DNA of 64,000 bases, taken from NCBI RefSeq assembly GCF_020529025.1, contig NZ_JACNMM010000006.1, positions 186,001-250,000 on the forward strand, read 5' to 3'. Below the pieces are notes generated by a model. The model was not told where the DNA came from. It ran no database searches and was given only the letters and a program-made list of their open reading frames with translations. This stretch comes from Oceaniglobus trochenteri. GTDB lineage: Bacteria > Pseudomonadota > Alphaproteobacteria > Rhodobacterales > Rhodobacteraceae. Both the position numbers and the translations under genes were made by a program. Below, in pieces: positions 1 through 8,854 of this stretch; the first letter of the stretch is position 1, and each line of letters opens with the position of its first letter.

Positions 1-136
1 GCGCTTCAACGCCGAAACACATGCAAGGCGGTTGGAAAAGGCCGGGGTCGATACCTCGGGTGTGGGCCAGTGGCACACCCTTGGCGGGCGCCAGACGGAT
101 GAGTTTGAATTGCCGCAGGCCTTCCGACAGTCATAG
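1..136 (+). CDS. C-terminal fragment of an unidentified protein (partial at window edge)
   Basis: Reading from base 2 gives 44 codons that end at a TAG at 134-136. The last residues read ELPQAFRQS. The start lies outside the window. I do not recognise the family from so short a tail, which contains no catalytic motif I can name. It runs convergently towards the minus-strand sugar operon and ends about 150 bases from the TRAP binding-protein gene. Codon use is GC-rich like its neighbours, so it is probably a real gene end. Confidence 0.5.
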   Translation, partial: RFNAETHARRLEKAGVDTSGVGQWHTLGGRQTDEFELPQAFRQS

Positions 137-216
137 TTTCCACGGGTGCGGCGATCGGGGCACCGCAGGGCTGGCGCCCTGGCGGAAGCCGTCCTTGGCA
201 CGCGCCGGTGCCGATA

Positions 217-248
217 CCCTCCCGCGCAGGTCTGGATACGCGGGAGGG
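217..248. terminator. Hairpin between two convergent gene ends
   Basis: Arms CCCTCCCGCG (217-226) and CGCGGGAGGG (239-248) pair perfectly over 10 bp around a 12-base loop. There is no T-run on either side. It is therefore either a factor-dependent terminator or a 3'-end stabiliser shared by the left-edge gene and the dctP end. Confidence 0.45.
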
Positions 249-290
249 GGATTCAGATCGTGTGCCGGATGCCACGCTGCATCGGGCGGC

Positions 291-1283
291 TTACTGTGTC
301 ACCTCGGCGATGATCCTGCTTGCCTGATCGACCCATTCCTGGCCGCCGATGTCGTCGGCGAAGGACGGCCAGAGGGCGCGGGCGGCTTCCTGCCATTTCT
401 CTTCGTCCTCGGGGGCGCCGCTTAGTGTCATGCCCATTTCAACCAGTTTCTGCATGGCCTTCTCGGTTTCTTCGGCACTGTTCTGGCGGCCGTAAAGCGC
501 GGCTTCGCGCCCGGCCTTGTTCAGCGCCTCCTGAAGATCGGCATCCAGACCCTGATACCAGCGTTCCGACACGATCAGCGGGCCGGACCAGATCAGGTAG
601 TGGATTTCGGTGATGTAATCCTGCACCTCGTTGAACTTCATCGAAACGGCGGTGGTATAGGGGTTCTCCTGACCGTCGATCACGCCCTGCTGAAGCGCGG
701 GAAAGACCTCGGCCCAGGCCATGGGCACCGGGTCAAGCCCCCAGGAGCGGAAGGTTTCGATGGCGATATTGTTCTTGGAGACGCGGATCTTCAGCCCCTG
801 AAGGTCATCCAGGTTCTTCACCTCGCGTTCACCGTTGGTCAGGACACGGAAGCCCTTTTCAAGATAGCCCAGAATCCTCACCCCGGCCTCGCGCGGGAGC
901 CGTTCGTTCAGCGGATCGGTCAGGGCGTCCATCGCCGCATGCGCCTGATCGGTCGAAGTGAACGCATAGGGCAGCATCATCACGCCCACCGACGGGGCCA
1001 GCGGCACGAGATTGCCGGTATAGACGATCTCGGACTCGATCGAACCGGTGCGCACCGCCTGCGCGACCTCCTGTTCGCTGCCCAGCTGGTTGGACGGAAA
1101 GATCTGAACGTCGATACGCCCGTCGGTGTATTTCTCCACCAGTTCCTCGAACTTCAGGGCGGTGACATGGGTGGGGTTGTTTTCGTTGTCTCCATGGCTG
1201 AGCCGCATGGTGTAATCGGCGGCAAAAGCGGCGCTTCCCATGGTCAGGGCAACGCCCAGCGTGAGTGTAGTCAGCAGTTTCAT
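291..1283 (-). CDS. dctP: TRAP transporter substrate-binding protein, DctP family
   Basis: A periplasmic binding protein of 330 residues, the usual DctP length. It delivers an organic or sugar acid to the DctQM membrane pair. Residues 1-22 form a signal peptide (hydrophobic run, then AAFAA before DYTMRLSH). The mature part shows DctP features such as the LKIRVSKN stretch and a QQGVIDGQENP motif. The start was set at the ATG behind GGAGGAGAGATC, not at the longer upstream reading frame. It is the last gene of a minus-strand operon that begins near 9781. The ligand is unknown; the operon context suggests an aldonate or related sugar acid. Confidence 0.93.
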   Translation of the reverse strand: MKLLTTLTLGVALTMGSAAFAADYTMRLSHGDNENNPTHVTALKFEELVEKYTDGRIDVQIFPSNQLGSEQEVAQAVRTGSIESEIVYTGNLVPLAPSVGVMMLPYAFTSTDQAHAAMDALTDPLNERLPREAGVRILGYLEKGFRVLTNGEREVKNLDDLQGLKIRVSKNNIAIETFRSWGLDPVPMAWAEVFPALQQGVIDGQENPYTTAVSMKFNEVQDYITEIHYLIWSGPLIVSERWYQGLDADLQEALNKAGREAALYGRQNSAEETEKAMQKLVEMGMTLSGAPEDEEKWQEAARALWPSFADDIGGQEWVDQASRIIAEVTQ

Positions 1284-1300
1284 GATCTCTCCTCCTTGGA

Positions 1301-2593
1301 TCAATTGACGAAGCCCAACAGCCGCGGCAGCCACAGCGACAGTTCGGGAACGAAGGCCACCAGCGCCATCACGGTGGTTTCGGCGGCCAGGAACGGGATC
1401 GACGCCTTCGAAATCCGTTCCATCGTGGTGTCGCCAATCTCGGCGGCGACGAACAAATTCACCCCGAGGGGCGGCGTGGAGTATCCGATTTCGCAGGCGA
1501 TCACGAAGACGATGCCGAACTGGATCGGGTGCATTCCCAGCCCCATCACCACCGGCAGCAGAAGCGGTGTCAGGATGATGATCTGGGTCAGCGTCTCCAT
1601 CCACATGCCGATGAAGATCAGCAAGAGCAGGATCAGCAGGACCAGGACGACAGGGCTGGACACCGATTCAAGCAGGTAAGCCGAAACCGTCTGCGGCACC
1701 TGGTTGATCGACAGCAGCCGACCGACAATGCGCCCCGTCACCAGCACCAGAAGGACGGTTCCGGTGATCCGCACGGTATAGACCATGGCGTCGAAAAACA
1801 CCGGAAAGGTGATCTGGCGAAACAGGACGACTCCGGTGAGAAGGGCATAGACCACGGCGACGACCGAGGCTTCGGTCACGGTGAACACACCGCCATAGAT
1901 GCCGCCAAGGATGATAACCGGTGCCAGAAGCGCCCATTTTGCCTGCCACGCGGCGCCCCCGATGCCCCGCAGGCTGCGCGACACCGTGGAATGCGACACC
2001 CAGCCACGACGTTTCGAGATGAAGGCCGAAACCATCCACAGGGCGAAGGCCAGCAGCAGGCCGGGGATCACACCCGCCAAGAACAGCCCCGAGATCGAGG
2101 TTTCGGCGGTGATGCCGTAGATGATCATGGGGATCGACGGCGGGATCACCACGCCGATGCCCCCCGCCGATGACGATATGGCGGCCGAGAAATCGCGCCC
2201 GTAGCCATCGCGCACCATGGCCGGAATCATGATCGATCCGATGGCGGCAGTCGTCGCCGGGCCCGACCCCGAGATCGCCGCGAAGAAGGTGCAGGCCACG
2301 ATGGTGACGGTGGCCAGACCGCCGGGTGCCGGGCCGACCAGCGCGCGGGAAAAATCGATAAGCCGTTCGGTCAGCCCGCCCTTTTCCATCAGCACCCCGG
2401 CCAGGATGAACATCGGCACCGCGATGATGGTGAATTCATCGACGGCGCTATAGGCGGTCTGCACCAGATAGGACGCCGGGAAGTTCGCAACCGCCATCGA
2501 CAGCACGGCAGACAGGCCGATGGACACGGCCACCGGTACCCCGATCAACAGGAAGACGATAAAGGTGACGACAAGTACGGTAATCGGATCCAT
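1301..2593 (-). CDS. dctM: TRAP transporter large permease, DctM family
   Basis: A 430-residue integral membrane protein with about 12 hydrophobic segments, matching the DctM family in length. Typical DctM stretches are present, including FFAAISGSGPATTAAIGSIMIP and GGIGVVIPPSIPM. It forms the sodium-coupled translocation channel together with DctQ. It starts three bases after the DctQ stop and ends 17 bases before the dctP start, so the three TRAP genes are co-transcribed in the order Q-M-P. The substrate follows that of the binding protein and is unknown. Confidence 0.95.
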   Translation of the reverse strand: MDPITVLVVTFIVFLLIGVPVAVSIGLSAVLSMAVANFPASYLVQTAYSAVDEFTIIAVPMFILAGVLMEKGGLTERLIDFSRALVGPAPGGLATVTIVACTFFAAISGSGPATTAAIGSIMIPAMVRDGYGRDFSAAISSSAGGIGVVIPPSIPMIIYGITAETSISGLFLAGVIPGLLLAFALWMVSAFISKRRGWVSHSTVSRSLRGIGGAAWQAKWALLAPVIILGGIYGGVFTVTEASVVAVVYALLTGVVLFRQITFPVFFDAMVYTVRITGTVLLVLVTGRIVGRLLSINQVPQTVSAYLLESVSSPVVLVLLILLLLIFIGMWMETLTQIIILTPLLLPVVMGLGMHPIQFGIVFVIACEIGYSTPPLGVNLFVAAEIGDTTMERISKASIPFLAAETTVMALVAFVPELSLWLPRLLGFVN

Positions 2594-2596
2594 GGC

Positions 2597-3154
2597 TCAG
2601 TCCCCCAGCCGCGCGTCGTGCAGATCGACGCCCCTGCGCCAGCGCGCGATCATCACCTGGATCACCCGGACCGAGATGAACACGAACCCCAGCGGCACGA
2701 TCATCTGAACCCAGACAAGGTTGATGCCGGTGGTCTGCGAGATGTAGGGAAATTCGAACATCGACATGGTGAAGAAATATCCGTGCCAGATGACCACGGC
2801 GTTGAAGGCCAGCCAAAGAAGATCGGCAAGCGTCAGCATCAACAACCGCCCTTTCGGCGGAAGTAGCTGCAGGTGCAAGGCCACGCGGATGTGGCGGTCG
2901 GCCTCGGCGGCGACCACGAAGCCGAAATAGACCGCCCAGACAAAGGCGAAGCGTGTGACCTCTTCCAGCCAGGAAAAGGACCGCCCGAAACCATAGCGGG
3001 CGACAACCTGCACGCTGAGAAAGACCACGACAAGCGACAGCAGGAGGACACCCGCCCACTGTTCCGGCGTGCGGCGGGGGCGTTTTCCGTCCTCGCTCAT
3101 GACGCGGCCTGCCATATCAGGGGGGGCATCATGTCTGGGCTCCGTGTTCGTCAA
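2597..3154 (-). CDS. dctQ: TRAP transporter small permease, DctQ family
   Basis: A 185-residue protein with four hydrophobic segments after a charged N-terminus of about 33 residues. A DctQ-like WLEEVTRFAFVW segment is present. It is the accessory membrane subunit of the TRAP transporter. The chosen start overlaps the end of the ABC ATPase gene by 26 bases; a later in-frame ATG (residue 13 or 19) would remove the overlap, so the N-terminus is uncertain. The overlap links an ABC transporter and a TRAP transporter in one message. Confidence 0.9.
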   Translation of the reverse strand: MTNTEPRHDAPPDMAGRVMSEDGKRPRRTPEQWAGVLLLSLVVVFLSVQVVARYGFGRSFSWLEEVTRFAFVWAVYFGFVVAAEADRHIRVALHLQLLPPKGRLLMLTLADLLWLAFNAVVIWHGYFFTMSMFEFPYISQTTGINLVWVQMIVPLGFVFISVRVIQVMIARWRRGVDLHDARLGD

Positions 3155-3935
3155 GCATCGATGCGCCCGGCCCAGGCCGGATCTGTGCAGGGCAGCGGCC
3201 CATGATGACCATGCCCAGCACCTCGTCCTTGGTCACCTCGCTGATCCGTCCCGAACCCACCTCCTGCCCGCCCTTCATCACGATGAACCGGTCCGCCAGG
3301 TCGAACACGTCGTGCACGTCGTGACTGATCAGGAAGATCCCCAGCCCCTGCGATTTCAACCGGCGCGTCAGATCGGCGACCATGGCGGTTTCATGCGGGC
3401 CAAGTGCGGCGGTGGGTTCGTCCATGATCAGGATCCGCGCATCGAACTGAAGGGCCCGCGCGATCGCTATGGTCTGGCGTTGACCGCCCGAGAGAGACCG
3501 GCAGGGAACATCCAGAGCGTCGAAATGGGGGTTCAGCCGGGCGATGACCTGTGCGGTCTGATCCCGCATCCGGGCCTGATCCATCACGCGGAACGGGCCG
3601 AACCGCCAGGCGATCTCGCGCCCCAGGAACAGGTTGGCCGAAGCGTCCAGATTGTCGGCCAGCGCCAGCGTCTGATAGATGGTTTCGATGCCCAGATCAT
3701 GGGCCTCGGCGGGCGAGGACAGGGCAACGGACTGGCCGTGAACCTGGATATCGCCCAGGTCGCGCTGATAGGCGCCTGCCAGCATCTTCATCAGGGTGCT
3801 TTTGCCCGCACCGTTGTGGCCCAGCACGGCAACGACCTCGCCGGCGTCCAGGGTCAGGTCGATCCCCTTGACCGCGTGAATGCCGCCAAAGGATTTGGAC
3901 ACGCCTTGCATGTTCACCAAATGTGGTTGGGTCAT
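3129..3935 (-). CDS. Sugar ABC transporter ATPase, single-domain (FrcA type)
   Basis: A 268-residue ATPase that energises sugar import with the neighbouring permease and binding protein. Walker A is GHNGAGKST (39-47), the signature LSGGQ is at 148-152 and Walker B ILIMDEP at 168-174. It has one nucleotide-binding domain, unlike the two-domain RbsA/XylG proteins of about 500 residues, so it resembles the short FrcA class that would act as a homodimer. The ATG overlaps the permease stop as ATGA (3932-3935), which fixes the start well inside a longer open frame. The specificity comes from the binding protein at 5166-6206. Confidence 0.93.
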   Translation of the reverse strand: MTQPHLVNMQGVSKSFGGIHAVKGIDLTLDAGEVVAVLGHNGAGKSTLMKMLAGAYQRDLGDIQVHGQSVALSSPAEAHDLGIETIYQTLALADNLDASANLFLGREIAWRFGPFRVMDQARMRDQTAQVIARLNPHFDALDVPCRSLSGGQRQTIAIARALQFDARILIMDEPTAALGPHETAMVADLTRRLKSQGLGIFLISHDVHDVFDLADRFIVMKGGQEVGSGRISEVTKDEVLGMVIMGRCPAQIRPGPGASMLDEHGAQT

Positions 3936-5107
3936 TCCTTCGCCTCCCGGGCAAACTGATTGTCGGCAAAGACGGCGATCGTCAGGATCAGGCCGATGGC
4001 GATCATCCGCATGGAACTGGACGCGCCGACAAGAACCATGCCGCTGTCCAGGCTCTGGATCACCAGCGCGCCGATCACGGCCGCCGCCACCGATCCGCGT
4101 CCGCCCGAAAGGGACACGCCGCCGATCACGGCCGCCGCGATCACGCTGAGCTCCAGCAGCTCGCCGGTGGAGCTGGTGCCCGCGTTCAGCCGTGCCGTGG
4201 CGATGACGGCGGCGACTGCGGCAAGGACCCCCATCAGCACGTAAACGAAGAACACCGTCTTGCGGGTGTTGATGCCGACCAGCCGCGAGGCCTCCATCCC
4301 GCCGCCGATGGCATAGCTGTGACGCCCGAAGGTTGTTGCCCGGCCGATCCATTCCATCATCAGAACGATCGCGATCAGGACAAGTGCCGGCACCGGAATG
4401 CCGCGCCCGATGTCGGACCGAGGAAGGTTGTAGGCATTCATGATCCAGACGAAAGCGCCCATCACCAGCAGGACGGCAAGCACCTTGAGCACCCGCCGGC
4501 GCACCGGTTCGTTGCGGCTCATGCGGGCTGCGCGAAGATGCGCGACCACCTGTGTCACGGCATAAAGCGCGACACCGACAAGGCCGACCATCCAGCTTGC
4601 GCTTTCGCCGATTGCGCCCTGAATGCCGCCACCGAACACCAGGTATCCATCCTGGAAGGGGGCAAGCGTCCGGCCCTGGGCCGTTTCAAACGCCATTCCG
4701 CGAAAGATCAGCAACCCGCCCAGCGTCACGACGAAGGACGGCACCCGTGCATAGGCGACCCAGAGACCGTTCCAGGCCCCGATGAGCGCACCACAGGCCA
4801 GCCCCGCCAAAATGGACAGCGGCCAGTTCCACGCCGCGTCCCCTGGCAGCCACTTGATCTGCACCAGGGCGATGACCATGCCGATCAGCCCAAGGGAAGA
4901 GCCGACCGACAGGTCGATGTTGCGGGTCACGATCACGAAGGTCATGCCCGTGGCCATGATCGCGACGACACTGGTCTGAACGACAAGGTTATAGATATTG
5001 CGCGGTGTCAGGAACAAGCCGCCCGACGCAATGTGAAAGCCGACGGCGATGACGGCAAGCAAGGCGAGCAGCGAAAGGATCCGCGCTCCCTCTGTCCCAA
5101 GTTTCAT
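3932..5107 (-). CDS. Sugar ABC transporter permease, XylH/FrcC-like
   Basis: A 391-residue membrane protein of the ribose/xylose permease family (BPD_transp_2). It shows the conserved GMTFVIVTRNIDLSVGSSLGL stretch near residue 55 and VIGGVSLSGGRGSVAAAVIGAL near residue 320. The length and a middle insertion of about 50 residues fit XylH-type permeases rather than the shorter RbsC. It lies between the binding-protein gene (58-base gap containing a hairpin) and the ATPase (4-base overlap). With a single permease gene, the complex would hold two copies of it. Confidence 0.93.
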   Translation of the reverse strand: MKLGTEGARILSLLALLAVIAVGFHIASGGLFLTPRNIYNLVVQTSVVAIMATGMTFVIVTRNIDLSVGSSLGLIGMVIALVQIKWLPGDAAWNWPLSILAGLACGALIGAWNGLWVAYARVPSFVVTLGGLLIFRGMAFETAQGRTLAPFQDGYLVFGGGIQGAIGESASWMVGLVGVALYAVTQVVAHLRAARMSRNEPVRRRVLKVLAVLLVMGAFVWIMNAYNLPRSDIGRGIPVPALVLIAIVLMMEWIGRATTFGRHSYAIGGGMEASRLVGINTRKTVFFVYVLMGVLAAVAAVIATARLNAGTSSTGELLELSVIAAAVIGGVSLSGGRGSVAAAVIGALVIQSLDSGMVLVGASSSMRMIAIGLILTIAVFADNQFAREAKE

Positions 5108-5129
5108 GGCAATTACAGCCCCTTGTAAG

Positions 5130-5156
5130 GCCCGGGCGGCGGTTCACCACCCGGGC
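5130..5156 (-). other. Intercistronic hairpin after the sugar binding-protein gene
   Basis: On the minus strand, GCCCGGG and CCCGGGC (5150-5156 and 5130-5136 in plus coordinates) can pair over 7 bp, with a further GGT/ACC pairing inside the loop. It sits between the binding-protein stop and the permease start. Such hairpins often protect the upstream message from 3' decay, so more binding protein than permease is made. No T-run follows, so it is not a classical terminator. Confidence 0.5.
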
Positions 5157-5165
5157 GATGTCGGC

Positions 5166-6206
5166 TTACTTGCAGGCGTCGGGCGCATCTTCGGTGACCC
5201 CGGCGCACAGATCCTCGCGCGAGATCCAGCCGGCATCGACCACCACCTGAAGGTTGTCGCGGGTGATCGCCACCGGCGCCAGAACCACGGCGTTCTGCGC
5301 TTCACCCTTCGGCCCCTGGTCCCACAGGACGCGATCGGTCACTTCCGCCGGGGCGGTGCCATCGGCCAGTTCCGCGGCAACCCGGGCAGCAAGCCGGCCC
5401 AGATCGCGGGCGTCCTTCCAGGCCGTGACGGTCTGGCTGCCCCTGGCAATGCGGTTCAGCGCGGCAATGTCGCCATCCTGTCCCGACACCGGAATGCCCT
5501 CCAGCCCGACCGAGGCCAGCGCCGCAACGACGCCGCCCGCCGTGCCGTCATTGGAGGCAAGAACCGCGTCCACGTCGTCGCTTACGGCGGTCAGGATGTT
5601 TTCCATGTTCTTGCGCGCGACGTCCGGCACCCAGCCTTCGGTCCATTGTTCGCCCACGATCTCGATCTTGCCTTCGGCGACAAGCGGATCGATGATTTCC
5701 TTCTGACCGGTCAGAACGTAATGGGCATACTGATCGGTCGGGCTGCCCTTGATGAGAACGTATTTCCCCTCGGGCTGTACCTCGACCAGACCGCGGGCCT
5801 GAATCCGGCCAACCTCGATCGGGTTGAAGGCGACGTAGAAGACATCGGGGTGTTCGATCTGGCGCTCGTAGGCGATGACGGGAATGCCTTCGGCAAGCGC
5901 CTTTTGCACCGACGGCAGGATCGCTTCGCTGTCCCAGGCGACAATCGCCAGAACGTCGACGCCGCGCGCGATCAGCCCTTCGATATCGGCCGCCTGCTGC
6001 GAATTCGAGCTTTGCGCGTCGGCGGTGACAAGGGTTGCACCCATTTCGTCCAGCGCTTCGCGCAATCCGCTTTCGTCGATCTTCCAGCGTTCTTCCTGGT
6101 AGTTGGCCCAGCTCATCGCGACCGTCAGGCCGTCTTGCGCCGCGACCGGCAGTGCGCCAAGCATCGCGATCGAGGCCACGGCACCCATCAGAGTTCTGCG
6201 TTTCAT
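5166..6206 (-). CDS. Sugar ABC transporter substrate-binding protein, XylF-like
   Basis: A periplasmic sugar-binding protein of 346 residues. The signal peptide spans residues 1-23 (MKRRTLMGAVASI... up to VAAQ). The mature N-terminus contains MSWANYQEERWKIDE and DAQSSNSQQAADIEGLIARGVDVL, a pattern typical of D-xylose-binding XylF. The start ATG follows AGGGAGAGAGAAAC; a longer in-frame extension has no ribosome site. A small inverted repeat (CCCCGG/CCGGGG, 6247-6261) separates it from the SDR gene. The ligand is likely a pentose or related aldose. The operon enzymes include no xylose isomerase, so xylose itself is not established. Confidence 0.9.
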   Translation of the reverse strand: MKRRTLMGAVASIAMLGALPVAAQDGLTVAMSWANYQEERWKIDESGLREALDEMGATLVTADAQSSNSQQAADIEGLIARGVDVLAIVAWDSEAILPSVQKALAEGIPVIAYERQIEHPDVFYVAFNPIEVGRIQARGLVEVQPEGKYVLIKGSPTDQYAHYVLTGQKEIIDPLVAEGKIEIVGEQWTEGWVPDVARKNMENILTAVSDDVDAVLASNDGTAGGVVAALASVGLEGIPVSGQDGDIAALNRIARGSQTVTAWKDARDLGRLAARVAAELADGTAPAEVTDRVLWDQGPKGEAQNAVVLAPVAITRDNLQVVVDAGWISREDLCAGVTEDAPDACK

Positions 6207-6262
6207 GTTTCTCTCTCCCTGTTTTTCTGGTTTGTGATCCCTCGCTCCCCGGGATCCGGGGG

Positions 6263-7036
6263 TCATGCCGCTCCGGGGTTGTCGTCCACGGTTCCGGCGA
6301 CAAACTGGTCCAGATCGATGATGGCGCCCGTCATCATCGCCGCGTCGGGGGATGCAAGGAATGCGATCAGCCCCGCCGGATCGTCGGGCATCAGAAGGCG
6401 CCCGAACGGTTGTTGCGCCCCCACGGTTTCACGCCAGTTTTCGGGCAGACCGTGGGTTTCAACCTGCGTGCGCTGCTCTCCGGGGGTCCAGGTCCAGCCC
6501 AGGTTGATGCCGAAGGCGCGGATACGGTCGCGCTTGAGGGTGTTGGCCGTGCTTTTCGTCAGGGCCACGAGGGCCGCCTTGCTGGCCGAATAGCTGGCCA
6601 GGAAGGGCGGGCCACCATAGGCCAGCATCGAGGTGATGTTGACGATCGTGCCGCCCTGCCGCATGAGCGGCGTCGCAAGCTGCGTCAGGAAGAATGGCGC
6701 GCGCAGGTTGACGGCAAGGATCATGTCAAAGGTTTCGGGCGTGGTGTCGGCGATGCCCCCACGCGCGGTGGTTCCGGCGGCGTTGACCAGCATGTCGACG
6801 GCGCCCAGATCGCCGATGGCTCTTGCACCCCGGTCCATCAGCGCGTCGATATCCCCAAGATCAAGAGCGAGGGTGCGAACATCATGGCCCTGCAGCGTGC
6901 TGGCCACATCGCCAAGCGCGTCTTCCGCGCGATCGATCAGGAGGAAGCGGTTGAAGCCTTCCCTTGCCAGCCGTTGGGCGGTGGCCGCGCCGACCCCCTG
7001 GGCGGCCCCCGTGATGATGGCGGTTTTCCCTGTCAT
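6263..7036 (-). CDS. SDR-family NAD(P)-dependent oxidoreductase
   Basis: A 257-residue classical short-chain dehydrogenase. The cofactor motif TGAAQGVG is at residues 9-16, NAAG at 85-88, and the catalytic Ser136, Tyr149 and Lys153 are present (SYSASK). It sits directly downstream of the SMP-30 lactonase and upstream of the sugar uptake genes. A likely role is oxidation of the imported aldose at C1 to the lactone, or of a hydroxyl on the sugar acid. Those two roles cannot be separated from sequence alone. Confidence 0.88.
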   Translation of the reverse strand: MTGKTAIITGAAQGVGAATAQRLAREGFNRFLLIDRAEDALGDVASTLQGHDVRTLALDLGDIDALMDRGARAIGDLGAVDMLVNAAGTTARGGIADTTPETFDMILAVNLRAPFFLTQLATPLMRQGGTIVNITSMLAYGGPPFLASYSASKAALVALTKSTANTLKRDRIRAFGINLGWTWTPGEQRTQVETHGLPENWRETVGAQQPFGRLLMPDDPAGLIAFLASPDAAMMTGAIIDLDQFVAGTVDDNPGAA

Positions 7037-7047
7037 CTGCGCGTCTC

Positions 7048-7923
7048 CTATCCTGCGAAACGGGGTTCGGGGCGTCCGGCAACTCCCAGTCCGTCGATAC
7101 GGAAGGTCGCGCCGCGCTGCGGCCCGTCGCCGGGGTATTTGGGCAAGGGCGGTTCGGCCATCGAGGTGACGAAGAGGGTGGTCAGGTCATGGCCGCCGAA
7201 GGCCAGGCTGGTGATCTTGCGCACCGGCATCTCGATCACCCGGTCGACCGTGCCGTCCGGCGCGAAGCGGAATACCCGGCCATCGAAGACGCAGGCCGAC
7301 CAGACGCAGCCTTCGGCATCGACGGTGGCGCCGTCGGGCGCCCCGCCCCGGACGGCCGGCATCTGCGCAAAGCTGCGCCGGTTCGTGGCGTCACCTGTTG
7401 CGGGGTCGTAATCGAAGGCGCTGATCGTGCCCGAGAAACTGTCGGCGAAATAGAGCGTCGTGCCGTCCGGCGAAAAACACGGCCCGTTCGAACAGATGAT
7501 CCCGTCTTCCAGCCGGTGCACCGACAGGTCGGGGTCCAGCCGCCACAGGGTGCCGGTGGGGTCGGTTTCGCCCTTGTCCATCGACCCGCAGAGGAACCGC
7601 CCCGCCGGATCGACCTTGCCGTCATTCAGCCGATTGCCCGGCCTGTCCGGTTCCGGATCGATGATCGGGCGGGTTTCCCCGGAATCGAGGTCAAGCGCGT
7701 GAAAGCCATCCTCAAGCGCCACGATGGCCCCGCCGTTTTCGCGCAGCGCCATGGAGCCGATGGCCGACGGGACGGTCCAGGCCCGCATTTCGCCCCCCTC
7801 GGCCGTACAGCGGAACACCCGTTTTCCCAGGCTGTCGATGAACCACAGCCGTTCGCGGTCGTGGTCCCAGATCGGGCCTTCGCCCAGCAAGGGCTTCACA
7901 TCGCAGACGACCGAGATTTGCAT
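7048..7923 (-). CDS. SMP-30/gluconolactonase-family lactonase
   Basis: A 291-residue six-bladed beta-propeller hydrolase that opens sugar lactones to aldonates with a bound divalent metal. The family metal ligands are visible: Glu15 in GEGPIWD, Asn146 in SNGPCFSPDG and Asp197 in GAPDG, with the substrate-side NRLNDGKVD motif at 98-105. Its ATG shares bases with the stop of the preceding BKACE gene, and it ends 11 bases before the SDR. In context it would hydrolyse the lactone made by the SDR from the imported sugar. Confidence 0.92.
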   Translation of the reverse strand: MQISVVCDVKPLLGEGPIWDHDRERLWFIDSLGKRVFRCTAEGGEMRAWTVPSAIGSMALRENGGAIVALEDGFHALDLDSGETRPIIDPEPDRPGNRLNDGKVDPAGRFLCGSMDKGETDPTGTLWRLDPDLSVHRLEDGIICSNGPCFSPDGTTLYFADSFSGTISAFDYDPATGDATNRRSFAQMPAVRGGAPDGATVDAEGCVWSACVFDGRVFRFAPDGTVDRVIEMPVRKITSLAFGGHDLTTLFVTSMAEPPLPKYPGDGPQRGATFRIDGLGVAGRPEPRFAG

Positions 7924-8849
7924 CAGAAGTTCACTTTCTCTGATCCCTTGAGGTCAAGGATGTCGCGGGCCTCGTCGGGGGTGGCGGCACTGAGCGACAG
8001 GCCCTTCAGCAGCGAATGCACAAGTGCGATCTGCTCGGCCCCCGAGGTGGCAAGCTTGCCGGGTCCGGCCCAAAGCGAATCTTCCAGCCCGACCCGCACA
8101 TGCCCGCCGTTCGCGGCAGACATCGCGGCAATGCGCATCTGGTTCGACCCGGCACCCAGCACCGACCAGCGATAATCATCGCCCAGCAGGCGGTCGGCGG
8201 TGCGGCGCATCATCATGACATCTTCGGAATGGGCCCCGATTCCGCCCAGCAACCCAAAGACCGACTGAACGAAAAGCGGCCCCGAAACCTTGCCGCGCCC
8301 CTTCATGTGGGCCAGGGAATAGAGATGGCCGATATCGTAGCATTCGAACTCGAACCGGGTGCCATTCGGGCTGCAAGCGTCCAGCACATGCTCGATGTCC
8401 TTGAAGGTGTTGCGGAATACCAGATCCCGCGAGTTTTCAAGATGGGCGTTTTCCCAATCGCGCCCCAGATCGGGATACCGGGCCTTCATCGGATAAAGCC
8501 CGAAGTTCATCGACCCCATGTTCAGCGATGCCAGTTCGGGTGCGAAATGTGCTGCGGGCTGGACCCGTTCCTCGACATTCATGAAGGGGCTGCCGCCGGT
8601 GGTGATGTTGATGACCGCGCCCGTTTCCTTGAGCGCGGGCAGGATGCGACCGAAGGCTTCGACCGATTGATCGGGCTGGCCGGTTTCCGGGTTGCGCGCG
8701 TGAACGTGCAGGATGGCGGCCCCCGCCTCGGCGGCGCGGCGCCCTTCGGCGATGATCTGGTCGGGCGTCGCGGGCAGATGCGGCGACATGCCGGGGGTGT
8801 GGATCGCGCCGGTCAGCGCGCAGGTGATAATGACCTTGCCGGTGGGCAT
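7923..8849 (-). CDS. Beta-keto acid cleavage enzyme (BKACE, DUF849 family)
   Basis: A 308-residue TIM-barrel enzyme. Characterised members cleave a beta-keto acid with acetyl-CoA, giving acetoacetate and a new acyl-CoA. The zinc-binding HVHAR motif (His48, His50), the N-terminal ITCALTGA stretch and the catalytic glutamate in RVGLEDSLW (Glu256) are all present. I chose the ATG at 8849, which has AAGGA nine bases upstream, over a TTG at 8858 that abuts the ribosome site. The gene follows a 3-hydroxyacyl-CoA-dehydrogenase-like gene and precedes the lactonase, so its substrate is probably a 3-keto aldonate from the imported sugar. Confidence 0.92.
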   Translation of the reverse strand: MPTGKVIITCALTGAIHTPGMSPHLPATPDQIIAEGRRAAEAGAAILHVHARNPETGQPDQSVEAFGRILPALKETGAVINITTGGSPFMNVEERVQPAAHFAPELASLNMGSMNFGLYPMKARYPDLGRDWENAHLENSRDLVFRNTFKDIEHVLDACSPNGTRFEFECYDIGHLYSLAHMKGRGKVSGPLFVQSVFGLLGGIGAHSEDVMMMRRTADRLLGDDYRWSVLGAGSNQMRIAAMSAANGGHVRVGLEDSLWAGPGKLATSGAEQIALVHSLLKGLSLSAATPDEARDILDLKGSEKVNF

Positions 8850-8854
8850 CGGTG

